Positions 25,313-32,320 of a stretch of DNA of 42,728 nucleotides are shown here, in pieces. Position 1 is the stretch's first letter, and every line of letters starts with the position of its first letter. Under the pieces are notes generated by a model. The model had not been told where the DNA came from and did no database searches. It saw only the letters and a list, made by a program, of their open reading frames with translations. The position numbers and the translations under genes are program-made. This DNA comes from Actinomycetes bacterium (GTDB lineage Bacteria > Actinomycetota > Actinomycetes > Streptosporangiales > Streptosporangiaceae): positions 1 to 42,728 of the forward strand of contig JAOPYM010000223.1 in the NCBI GenBank assembly GCA_025964615.1. Direction: 5' to 3'.

Positions 25313-26295
25313 GCGCACTCGGGATGGTCGAGGGGATCCTGGAATGGATCGGGGGGGCCACGCTCCCCACGGGCGACTCCGGCAAGACCCGGCAGGCTGC
25401 GGGGATCTGGCGGCAACTCGCCAAGGACATCGACTCCAGCATCAAGACCACCGGCCCGGTCGCCGCCGATGTGTGGAACAAGAACTCCGGCGACCAGATC
25501 GATGCTTTCCAGACCTTCTGGACGAAGGACCTCGCCCCGTACCCCGAGGAACTGGTGGCGTACTGCAATCGGGTGGCGGACGTCTGCGACGCCTACGCCA
25601 AGCTACTCGACGACGTCACCGAGGCGATGATCCTGATCGCCCTCACGACGTGGGCGGGGATCCTCATCACCCTCGCGTGGGGCTGGGTCACTGGATACTC
25701 CGAGATCCTCGCCGAAAGGTGGAAAGGCTACTGGGCGACGAAGATCGTCAATCAAGCCGCGCTGAAGCTCGTCCAGTTGCTGATCGAATCCCTGATCGAC
25801 AGCGCCGCGTACGCTATCGCGATACAAGTGTCCCAGCTCGCCATCTTCAACATCGGCAACGCCATCCGCCCCATCGACAATACCGGCAAGCAGGCCATCG
25901 GCTTCGACCCGTTCAATGTCGGCACCAACTTCGCACAGCTCGGCAAGAACTTCGGCGCCAACATGGTCTTCGACCTGTCGCTCGGTAAGACCACCGCCCT
26001 GGCGAACAAGGTCCCCGGTCTCGGTAACCTACCGGGGAACTGGGGTACCAGGGTCGCGAATTTCGGCGGACGGATGATGAGCTCTGAGATCTACTCCGTC
26101 GTCTACAACCTGGAGGGCGGGAACGTCCCGTGGAAGGGCTTCGGCTGGCAGCAACAGACCGACAAGCTCATTTTCCATGGACTCCGGATATTCAAGAATC
26201 CTGACCAGGGTCCGGTGTTCTCCGGCCGCTCCAGAAGCGACGGAACCTGGCCTCTGTCGGCGTGGACGCCTGCATCACCGGGGTCGGGGCCATGA
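25309..26295 (+). CDS. WXG100-like membrane protein, triad C
   Basis: This is 328 aa from GTG 25309 (overlap GTGA with the upstream gene). The helical N-terminal region contains AADVWNKNSGDQIDAFQTFW, closely matching AAEVWTGNHGPMVDAFKARW of the triad B protein. A hydrophobic segment (AMILIALTTWAGILITLAWG, about 104-123) and a longer amphipathic part with LIDSAAYAIAIQVSQLAIF follow. A Gly/Asn-rich stretch leads to a C-terminus of about 140 residues (NVPWKGFGWQQQTDKLIFHG) that I cannot assign. That C-terminus could be an effector module or a scaffold. The stop overlaps the next ATG as ATGA. Confidence 0.72.
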   Translation: MSALGMVEGILEWIGGATLPTGDSGKTRQAAGIWRQLAKDIDSSIKTTGPVAADVWNKNSGDQIDAFQTFWTKDLAPYPEELVAYCNRVADVCDAYAKLLDDVTEAMILIALTTWAGILITLAWGWVTGYSEILAERWKGYWATKIVNQAALKLVQLLIESLIDSAAYAIAIQVSQLAIFNIGNAIRPIDNTGKQAIGFDPFNVGTNFAQLGKNFGANMVFDLSLGKTTALANKVPGLGNLPGNWGTRVANFGGRMMSSEIYSVVYNLEGGNVPWKGFGWQQQTDKLIFHGLRIFKNPDQGPVFSGRSRSDGTWPLSAWTPASPGSGP

Positions 26296-26807
26296 CCGTC
26301 CGCCCGGGCGCACGGCAGGCCGCCGCGGTGGCCGGGGGGACGCTGCTGCTCGTCCTGGCCGGGTGGCTCGCCTACTACACCGTCCACGCTCTGGACGGAC
26401 CGTGGGGACGGCCCGGTGTTCGCGGAACGCTCACGGTCACCAGGTGTGTGACGAATCACGGCGGCGGGGGTGATCCGCCGACGATGACCTGCACCGGCAC
26501 CTTCACGGCCGGCCGTACCACGACCGCCGGGGTCTATCTCGACATCGACCACGTGGGCGGGTGGGCCCCCGGCGAGACCTTCCAGATCCGGCTCCCGGAC
26601 GGCTCGCACACGGCCTATCGGCCCGGCGGGCAGACCTGGCTGATCTACCTCGGTTTCTTCCTGTTCCTGGTGGGGGCCGCCGTGGTCACGTTCGGCTCGG
26701 CCCCCGGATCACGTTGGGGCCCCCGAGTACAGGCCGGCGGCGGCATCATCATCGCGTCCGCCTTCCTGGCTCCTCCGCTCGGCCTGCTGATCTCCTGGGC
26801 CGCCTGA
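26292..26807 (+). CDS. membrane protein with extracytoplasmic loop, linked to triad C
   Basis: This is 171 aa from ATG 26292, overlapping the previous stop (ATGA). One N-terminal hydrophobic segment (VAGGTLLLVLAGWLAYYTVH) and two C-terminal ones (LIYLGFFLFLVGAAVVTFG and GGGIIIASAFLAPPLGLLIS) enclose a polar loop. The loop contains Cys-VTNHGGGGDPPTMT-Cys, a likely disulfide if exposed outside the cell. I do not recognise a family. The position, directly after a toxin-type delivery protein, would suit a membrane immunity or accessory protein; the four-base overlap supports co-expression. Confidence 0.65.
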   Translation: MTVRPGARQAAAVAGGTLLLVLAGWLAYYTVHALDGPWGRPGVRGTLTVTRCVTNHGGGGDPPTMTCTGTFTAGRTTTAGVYLDIDHVGGWAPGETFQIRLPDGSHTAYRPGGQTWLIYLGFFLFLVGAAVVTFGSAPGSRWGPRVQAGGGIIIASAFLAPPLGLLISWAA

Positions 26808-26849
26808 AGTGGCTGGCTGATCTCTCTGGTCTTCTGAGAGGATCACGAT

Positions 26850-27284
26850 GTGAATGGTTTCGGAGACTTTGCGAACATTGATGTCGAGAAGGTGCTGAGG
26901 GACGCCCAAGGACGCCAGGCCCGTATCCAGGAGATGCAGGCCTCGATGGCGGAACTCGTCGGGCAGGCCGCAGACGAGACCGGACTCGTGTCCGCCACCT
27001 TCACACCGTCTGGTGGCCTGACCGAACTGGAGATCAAACCCCGCGCCCTGGCCCGGGGTTCCCAAGATCTGGCCGCCACCGTCAAGCAGGTCATCCAGGA
27101 CGCCAGCGCAGACTTGCAGCAGAAGATGCGTGCCATCATGACGGAGGCGTTTCCCGACCACGAGTCTGCGCTCGACAAGGATGCCGCCATGGCCAAGGCA
27201 GAGGAGGCCCAGGACGCCTTCAACCGGGTGATGACGGACGGCATGGCCGAACTGGAGAAGATCCGCAAGCGGATGGGCTTGTAA
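26850..27284 (+). CDS. YbaB/EbfC (EspL-like) protein, triad D
   Basis: This is 144 aa from GTG 26850, with GAGAGGAT upstream (around 26834). N-terminal helix (KVLRDAQGRQARIQEMQASM), strands (GLVSATFTPSGGLTELEIKP), helix (DLAATVKQVIQDASADLQQK) and a further C-terminal coiled segment (EEAQDAFNRVMTDGMAELEK). It follows the triad C genes by 42 bp on the same strand. It is convergent with the triad D membrane gene with only 6 bp between. It is the only copy whose two partners lie on the opposite strand tail to tail. Confidence 0.87.
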   Translation: MNGFGDFANIDVEKVLRDAQGRQARIQEMQASMAELVGQAADETGLVSATFTPSGGLTELEIKPRALARGSQDLAATVKQVIQDASADLQQKMRAIMTEAFPDHESALDKDAAMAKAEEAQDAFNRVMTDGMAELEKIRKRMGL

Positions 27285-27290
27285 CGGCGC

Positions 27291-28001
27291 TCAGGGGGTC
27301 GGTGCGGGCGTGGTCAGGTTCGCCGGGAGCGCCGGGGTGCCCATCGTGAGCGTGGCCTGCTGGAACATCACCGGGCCATTGCCGTTCGGATTCATCAGCT
27401 TCTGCTGCAACGGCATGCTGGACAGCGAGCCGGCGGCGATGATGGCCATCACTGCGCCGATCAGGACCTTCGTGCTCAAGCTCATCGTCGAGATCATCGT
27501 GGTGATCCACGTGGCCACCGTGTTCGCCTCGGCTTCCAGGAACGGTATGCCGAGAATACCGATGATGCTCCCCCCGGCGAGAAGAATGAGCGCGGCGTTC
27601 ACCGCCAGGATCGTCGCAAAGGTCAGGGCCGCGGCGGCCAGCGCGAAGAAGACCCACGACACGATGTCCAGCATGTCGCCGACATAGCCGTGGAAGTCAT
27701 GTGCCTTGGTGAGCTCCTCCTTGTACTTCGTCAGCGCCGCGCCGAACGTCTGACGGTCCTGGCCCTGCCACTTCTCCGGCGGTACACCATTCGCCAGCGT
27801 CTCAAGTTCGTTCTTCAAGGACTCGACCTGGGTGGCCACGTCCTTCCATTCCTTGGCCGCTCCGGCCATCCCACCCGGATTGGAGATGAGGAGCCCGATC
27901 TCGATCACGACCATCAGGGTCGCAGGAATGACGCAGGACGCGAAGATCGCTTCGCCCAGCGCAGTCCAGCCCATGAGCTGGCCATAGTCCCGTACGTCCA
28001 T
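27291..28001 (-). CDS. membrane protein with WXG-like hairpin, triad D
   Basis: This is 236 aa from ATG 28001. The N-terminal hydrophobic segment (FASCVIPATLMVVIEIGLLI) is followed by a helical hairpin with PPEKWQGQDRQTFGAALTKY, similar to EWIAEDRQAFDTAVAKF of triad A. Two strongly hydrophobic segments (WVFFALAAAALTFATILAV, ALILLAGGSIIGILGI) and a third (STKVLIGAVMAIIAAGS) follow, then a tail rich in Pro and Thr. The overall plan equals that of the 248-aa triad A protein. It begins 22 bp after the stop of the proline-rich WXG-like gene. No toxin domain is present. Confidence 0.72.
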   Translation of the reverse strand: MDVRDYGQLMGWTALGEAIFASCVIPATLMVVIEIGLLISNPGGMAGAAKEWKDVATQVESLKNELETLANGVPPEKWQGQDRQTFGAALTKYKEELTKAHDFHGYVGDMLDIVSWVFFALAAAALTFATILAVNAALILLAGGSIIGILGIPFLEAEANTVATWITTMISTMSLSTKVLIGAVMAIIAAGSLSSMPLQQKLMNPNGNGPVMFQQATLTMGTPALPANLTTPAPTP

Positions 28002-28023
28002 GTTCCAACTCCAGGTTCAGTCG

Positions 28024-29070
28024 TCAGGGCGTCTGTATCGTGCTGCTGGTATCGGCGCCGTTCCAGGTCTGAGCGCCGCTGTGCAGTGCGGTCTTCCACT
28101 GCGTGAGCTGGTCATGGCCCTGTGAGAGGTACTGCGTTGCTGACTGGCGGACCTGATCGTGAGTCGAGTTCAGCGGAGAGCCGAGGACGCCGAAACTCGG
28201 GAAGCCCACGTCTATCTGCGCGGTCTTGTCGCTGGCGTCCTTCATCTTCTGACCGGGCTGCTGTTCGATCTGGTCGCCCAGTTGCTTCATCGCCGTCTGG
28301 TCCGCGATCCTCGTCTGGTTGTCGCCGCCGGGTGCCTGCTGAGTCGGTGCGGCCGACGTCGGCCCACCTCCAGCCGGGGAACCACCGCCACCAGACGGTG
28401 AGCCACCGCCACCTGAGGGTGGGCCACCGGCGCTTGGCGTCGTCGGCGTCGCGGGAGCCTTGGCCCCGGGGGGCTGGTTCGGCGCCGTGGGCTTGGTCCC
28501 CGGCGGTGCCTTGGGCTTGGTCCCCGGCGGTGTCGGCTTGGCCGGAGTGGTGTGTACCTTGACGTGCCCGTTCTTGTCCTGTGAGAGGTCCAGGTTCACA
28601 TGCTTGCCGGGCGGGACGTGGATCGTCGTGGCATGTGGATGACCGGGGCCCTTGGGGACGGTGACGTCGAGGCTGCCGTCCTTGTTCTTGTGCACGGTGT
28701 ACGGGACGTGCTGTTTGCCGCTCGGATCGGTGACGTCGATCTGGGCGGGGTGCTTGCCGAGCCCCTTGATGTGGTCGACGGGCGGGGACTGCGAGCCGGT
28801 GTGCTGCGGGTGCCGGTGAGCAGGGCCCTGTAGCCGCCCGGCCGGTACGTGCGAACCGGTCCCCGGCGGTGGTGCGGAGCTCGCCGGAACGGTGGTTCCC
28901 GGCCGCGTGGCGGGCTGCGCGACGACGCCGGCCGGAGTCAGGTCGAAGGCGGTAGAACCGGTCGCGTCCGGTTGCACCAGCCGCCCGTCGACGTAGACGG
29001 AGGCATCGGGTTCCGGGGCCGGGACACTGTGGTTGAGCAGGGTGTCGATACGCGTTCGCTGGTCACTCAT
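28024..29070 (-). CDS. Pro/Gly-rich protein with C-terminal WXG-like domain, triad D
   Basis: This is 348 aa from ATG 29070. The N-terminal two thirds are low-complexity and probably disordered: Pro/Thr/Ala-rich, a central part with HIKGLGKHPAQIDVTDPSGK and VHKNKDGSLDVTVPKGPGHP, then Pro/Lys and Gly-rich repeats (GGGGSPSGGGGSPAGGG). The last ~90 residues (MKQLGDQIEQQPGQKMKDAS, PSFGVLGSP, HDQLTQWKTALHSGAQTWNG) match the whole 103-aa triad A small protein. So it is a triad small protein with a long N-terminal extension, perhaps a surface-exposed or wall-spanning region. It is co-transcribed with the membrane gene downstream. Confidence 0.72.
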   Translation of the reverse strand: MSDQRTRIDTLLNHSVPAPEPDASVYVDGRLVQPDATGSTAFDLTPAGVVAQPATRPGTTVPASSAPPPGTGSHVPAGRLQGPAHRHPQHTGSQSPPVDHIKGLGKHPAQIDVTDPSGKQHVPYTVHKNKDGSLDVTVPKGPGHPHATTIHVPPGKHVNLDLSQDKNGHVKVHTTPAKPTPPGTKPKAPPGTKPTAPNQPPGAKAPATPTTPSAGGPPSGGGGSPSGGGGSPAGGGPTSAAPTQQAPGGDNQTRIADQTAMKQLGDQIEQQPGQKMKDASDKTAQIDVGFPSFGVLGSPLNSTHDQVRQSATQYLSQGHDQLTQWKTALHSGAQTWNGADTSSTIQTP

Positions 29071-29225
29071 CCGGCAGCTCCGTTCGCGGACGACCGTACG
29101 TTCACAGACAACTCACCAATGATCGCACTGAAGGCGCTCAGACGGATACCAATACCCACGGAGCAGCCGGCCCTATCCCCGCGCATTCGATCCCCACAAG
29201 AATCGGCTCGGAGACGAAGTGATTG

Positions 29226-29253
29226 TTGAGAGGATCCGGCATACCGGTACGAT
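29226..29253 (+). promoter_or_regulatory. promoter TTGAGA-16-TACGAT for a leaderless gene
   Basis: TTGAGA (29226-29231) and TACGAT (29248-29253) are separated by 16 bp. The GTG at 29261 lies 7 nt after the -10, so transcription would start at or next to the start codon. The same TACGAT hexamer precedes the ATG at 24573. Confidence 0.5.
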
Positions 29254-29260
29254 CTCGGCC

Positions 29261-29869
29261 GTGGACGAGCCCGTTGCCGAAGAGGCCGAAGAGGGGCCCG
29301 AGGCGCCGAAGCGGCGCTTGCTCCGGACCTTCGTAACGCTGTCCGCACTGGGCCTGGCCATCGCGGCCACAGCCGCGTTCGGCGGGCTCAAGGCCGCGCC
29401 GAACGGGCCGCAGCAGCTCGGGCCGGCCGCCAAGGTGAACCAGGGGCGCTTCACGGTCACCTTCGTGTCGGCCGGGATCGCGCTGGTCAATGGTGGCTTC
29501 GGCCAGCCCGCCAAGCGCTCTCTGGTCGTGCGGCTGAAGGTCGCCAACAACGGGACCGACACCGCCTACCTGGACGGCGGCCTCACCGACGGGATCGCCG
29601 GTGAGCCGAAGCCGGGCACCTACCTCGACGTGGCCACCATCACCGGAAGCTCCGGCGGCGGCAAGACCGGCCTCCTGCAGCCGGGTCTGCCGGTGGACGT
29701 GGAGCTGGCCTGGACCCTCGGCCCGGCGACCACCCCGCGGAAGATGACGGTCGCGCTCTGGCTGTGGAAGTACGACGTCGGGTTCAGCGACCAGAAGTAC
29801 AACTGGACCGTGGAGAAGAAGGGCACCTCCCCCATGGCCGAGGTCACCGTCCCGGTGGCCGCCTCGTGA
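29261..29869 (+). CDS. membrane-anchored extracytoplasmic protein 1
   Basis: This is 202 aa from GTG 29261; a GTG at 29219 with a weak GGAGA would add 14 residues. A cytosolic acidic then basic N-terminus (EEAEEGPEAPKRRLLR) and one hydrophobic segment (TFVTLSALGLAIAATAAFGG) are followed by an outside domain with many beta strands (GRFTVTFVSAGIALV, KRSLVVRLKVANNGTDTAYL, KMTVALWLWKYDVGF). The pattern of strands resembles immunoglobulin-like DUF4352-type domains, but this is only a shape judgement. It overlaps the next gene by GTGA, starting a three-gene operon of similar proteins. Confidence 0.7.
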   Translation: MDEPVAEEAEEGPEAPKRRLLRTFVTLSALGLAIAATAAFGGLKAAPNGPQQLGPAAKVNQGRFTVTFVSAGIALVNGGFGQPAKRSLVVRLKVANNGTDTAYLDGGLTDGIAGEPKPGTYLDVATITGSSGGGKTGLLQPGLPVDVELAWTLGPATTPRKMTVALWLWKYDVGFSDQKYNWTVEKKGTSPMAEVTVPVAAS

Positions 29870-30435
29870 CCGTAGTGAAGCGGCTGGCCGCACTGGTCAC
29901 CGGCGTGGTGCTGCTCTGCCTGGCGATGTGGCTGAACGATCTGAAGCCGCACGTCGACGCCCACGACATGGACCCGATCCGCAGCCACGGAACAATCGGC
30001 ACGGCCGTGGCCAACCGGGTGTTCAGCGTCAGGGTGGACCGGGTGGAGGTGGCGGGTTCGCTGGCCGGGGACCTGGGCGCCAAGGACGTCACCACCGCCG
30101 GTGTCTTCGTCATCGTGCACCTTGCCGCGATGGGCGAGCTCAAGCCGTACGCCATGAGCCAGGTGCGCCTGGAGAGCGGCGGCGACACCTTCACCGGCAA
30201 CGGGCATGTCATCGCCGGCGATCCCGGCAGCTTCGATCCGCTGATCTGGCGCAAGGTCGTGGTGAGCTTCGAGATCCCGAAGGACCGCCTCGCGGACGCC
30301 CACCTGGTGGTGGGCGAGGCGGGGCTGCTCACGCAGCTGTCCGCCGAGACCGACATCGACCTGGCGCTCACCTCCGTGAAGAGCGCCGGGCTGCTCGCGC
30401 ATCCCGTCGAGCACTACGACCTCAGGGCCGGGTGA
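29866..30435 (+). CDS. membrane-anchored extracytoplasmic protein 2
   Basis: This is 189 aa from GTG 29866, overlapping the previous stop. The N-terminal hydrophobic helix (LAALVTGVVLLCLAMWL) is a signal anchor. The rest is a beta-rich domain (RVFSVRVDRVEVAG, AGVFVIVHLAAMG, RKVVVSFEIPKDRL, DIDLALTSVKSAGLL) of the same general type as its upstream neighbour. No catalytic motif is seen. It overlaps the third gene (GTGA). The family was not recognised. Confidence 0.7.
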   Translation: MTVVKRLAALVTGVVLLCLAMWLNDLKPHVDAHDMDPIRSHGTIGTAVANRVFSVRVDRVEVAGSLAGDLGAKDVTTAGVFVIVHLAAMGELKPYAMSQVRLESGGDTFTGNGHVIAGDPGSFDPLIWRKVVVSFEIPKDRLADAHLVVGEAGLLTQLSAETDIDLALTSVKSAGLLAHPVEHYDLRAG

Positions 30436-30953
30436 GCTGGATGGGCAAGAACAGTGTCGCCGCGAGGCGGTCCGTCGAGGCCACGGTCCTGGTGTTCCTG
30501 ATGACCGGGTTCCTCGGCCTGCAGTGGTACGACGACGAGAACCACGTGCGCACGAACTTCAAACCGCCCGACCGGGTCACGCTCGCAGCGCCCGGCGCGT
30601 ACGGGACGCTCGGGCACGCGGCGTGGCGGCTCCTCGGCCGGGAGAAGGACACCCCCGCGTCGCTGCAGTCGCCCGGCGCGGCGGAGCTGACCCTCGACCT
30701 GGAGACCAGGCCGCTGGACGCACAGGGCGTCAAGGAGACCACCGGCTTCAGCCTGGTGTTCCGGCTGGGCGACGCCGGCGGCCACGTCTGGACCGGGGTC
30801 GCCGACATCCCCGCGGAGCTGGCGCCCGGCCGTTCCTCGCGCGTCAAGGTGACCTTCACCGTGCCGCAAGACCGGCTCACGGGGACGGTGCTGGAACTGC
30901 TGTCCTCGATACCTGGCCCGGGTGCGGTTCCGGTGCTGCGTTTCGCGCACTGA
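30432..30953 (+). CDS. membrane-anchored extracytoplasmic protein 3
   Basis: This is 173 aa from GTG 30432 (overlap GTGA); the ATG at 30441 is an alternative. One hydrophobic N-terminal segment (ATVLVFLMTGFLGLQW) is followed by a strand-rich exterior domain (AELTLDLETRPLDAQGV, GFSLVFRLGDAGGHVWTG, SSRVKVTFTVPQDRLTG). The phrase KVTFTVPQDRLTG parallels VVSFEIPKDRLAD in protein 2, which supports common ancestry. The last 77 bp overlap the 3' end of the convergent membrane gene. Confidence 0.68.
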   Translation: MSWMGKNSVAARRSVEATVLVFLMTGFLGLQWYDDENHVRTNFKPPDRVTLAAPGAYGTLGHAAWRLLGREKDTPASLQSPGAAELTLDLETRPLDAQGVKETTGFSLVFRLGDAGGHVWTGVADIPAELAPGRSSRVKVTFTVPQDRLTGTVLELLSSIPGPGAVPVLRFAH

Positions 30954-32196
30954 CCACACTGATCGCGCTCAGGGGACCGGTCGCGTGCCGGCCACCGGCA
31001 CCGGCCGCCCTGCCTGCGGTGACCCGGCCGACGACGAGGTTGAACGCGGCGGCCAGCAGGCAGATCCGCAGCAGCTGGAAGACCAGGGCGACAGCGAAGC
31101 CGACGACGTGCACCATCGGCACCCACCAGGCGATCGGATGCGGGCCGATCAGGACGTAGACGCTGCGCCGGGCCACCGACTCGCCCACGTCCAGTCCCGT
31201 GTAGAGGACGCAGAACGTGCCGAAGAGGACAAGGCCGGCCCTGCGCACCAGCCTCATCCCGTACCAGGTGGGCAGCCACTTGTCGCGAAAGCCCCGGGTG
31301 AGCACCTCTTGCGGCGAGTGCTCATGGTGCAGGCCGCTGACCACGGCGAGGCCCCGGCCGATCCGGCCGTCACCCATGGCCCTCCCCTCGTCGGAGTCCA
31401 CCCCCAGGATCACCCCGGCGATGACCAGCCAGACCAGCGAGCCGAGGATCGCGACCTTGAACAACGGCCAGAACGTGACGATCGGGCCGAGCGGCACGTG
31501 CAGCCAGTGCCACGCCACGCGCCCGGTGACCCAGGCGCCCACGTCGCCACGCAGCACGTCGACGGTGAAGATGCCGTAGAGCGTCCAGTTGACCTCGCAG
31601 TAGGCGGCCAGCAGACCACCCGCGCGGGGCGCGCGTTCCTGGATGAAGCGTTCGACGATGACCTTGGCGCCGAAGAACACGACGGACAGCCCGATCGCGA
31701 TCCACAGGTTCCTGGAACCGCCGAGCAGGTTGATGAGCAGCTTCTGCCCGGCGAGCTGCCCGGAGATGCCGCCTTCGGCGAAGCCCCGGGCCTCGGCTGC
31801 GCTCACGAAGTCGTGGGCGTCACGGCTGTACCAGCCCCACGCCAGGTAGAAGACCATGAAGGGGAGTACGGCCCGGCCGACCACGTCGGCGATGCCCTCT
31901 TCGTCGTCGGTGGCCCAGGGGGCCAGCGTGCCGTGCTCCTCGTGCGCCTTGATGGCGGGCAGCCCGTCGCGCAGACTGTGCACCATCGCGACCGCCGTGC
32001 AGAGCGAGGCGAGCACCATCAGGCTGAGTGCGGCGATCGGTACGGCACTGTTGTGCAGCCCGAGCCGGTACCCGCCGTACATGATCGCGTATCGCAGGAA
32101 CTCACCGGCGGTGTACCAGAGCGCCAGCGGCACCGCGAACCGCGCGACCAGCTTCAGCGTCGCCCACGGCAGCGCGAGCGGGGATATTCCAGGCAT
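30877..32196 (-). CDS. polytopic membrane protein of unknown function
   Basis: This is 439 aa from ATG 32196 with about eight hydrophobic helices (for example FAVPLALWYTAGEFLRYAIM, VPIAALSLMVLASLCTAVAM, WIAIGLSVVFFGAKVIV, VAILGSLVWLVIAGVIL, VVGFAVALVFQLLRICLLAA). Polar loops contain HGTLAPWATDDEEG and RGFRDKWLPTWYGMRL. The last ~40 residues are low-complexity and lie in the overlap with the plus-strand gene. I do not recognise a transporter or enzyme family. Being tail to tail with the three exterior proteins, it may work with them. Confidence 0.72.
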   Translation of the reverse strand: MPGISPLALPWATLKLVARFAVPLALWYTAGEFLRYAIMYGGYRLGLHNSAVPIAALSLMVLASLCTAVAMVHSLRDGLPAIKAHEEHGTLAPWATDDEEGIADVVGRAVLPFMVFYLAWGWYSRDAHDFVSAAEARGFAEGGISGQLAGQKLLINLLGGSRNLWIAIGLSVVFFGAKVIVERFIQERAPRAGGLLAAYCEVNWTLYGIFTVDVLRGDVGAWVTGRVAWHWLHVPLGPIVTFWPLFKVAILGSLVWLVIAGVILGVDSDEGRAMGDGRIGRGLAVVSGLHHEHSPQEVLTRGFRDKWLPTWYGMRLVRRAGLVLFGTFCVLYTGLDVGESVARRSVYVLIGPHPIAWWVPMVHVVGFAVALVFQLLRICLLAAAFNLVVGRVTAGRAAGAGGRHATGPLSAISVVSARNAAPEPHPGQVSRTAVPAPSP

Positions 32197-32320
32197 CGCC
32201 GACGATCGTAACGGCGCCCGCCCCCTCAGCCCACCTCAAGTCCGAGCGCGGTGGCGATCACGACGGCCTCCCACTCGCACGGGTCGGCAACGTGCGCACC
32301 GTTTCCGGCCCGTGCGAGCG

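Noticed and set aside
30922-32211. 429-aa plus-strand frame opposite the polytopic membrane gene
   Set aside because: Asp/His/Gln/Arg-rich shadow; the minus-strand frame has clear transmembrane helices.
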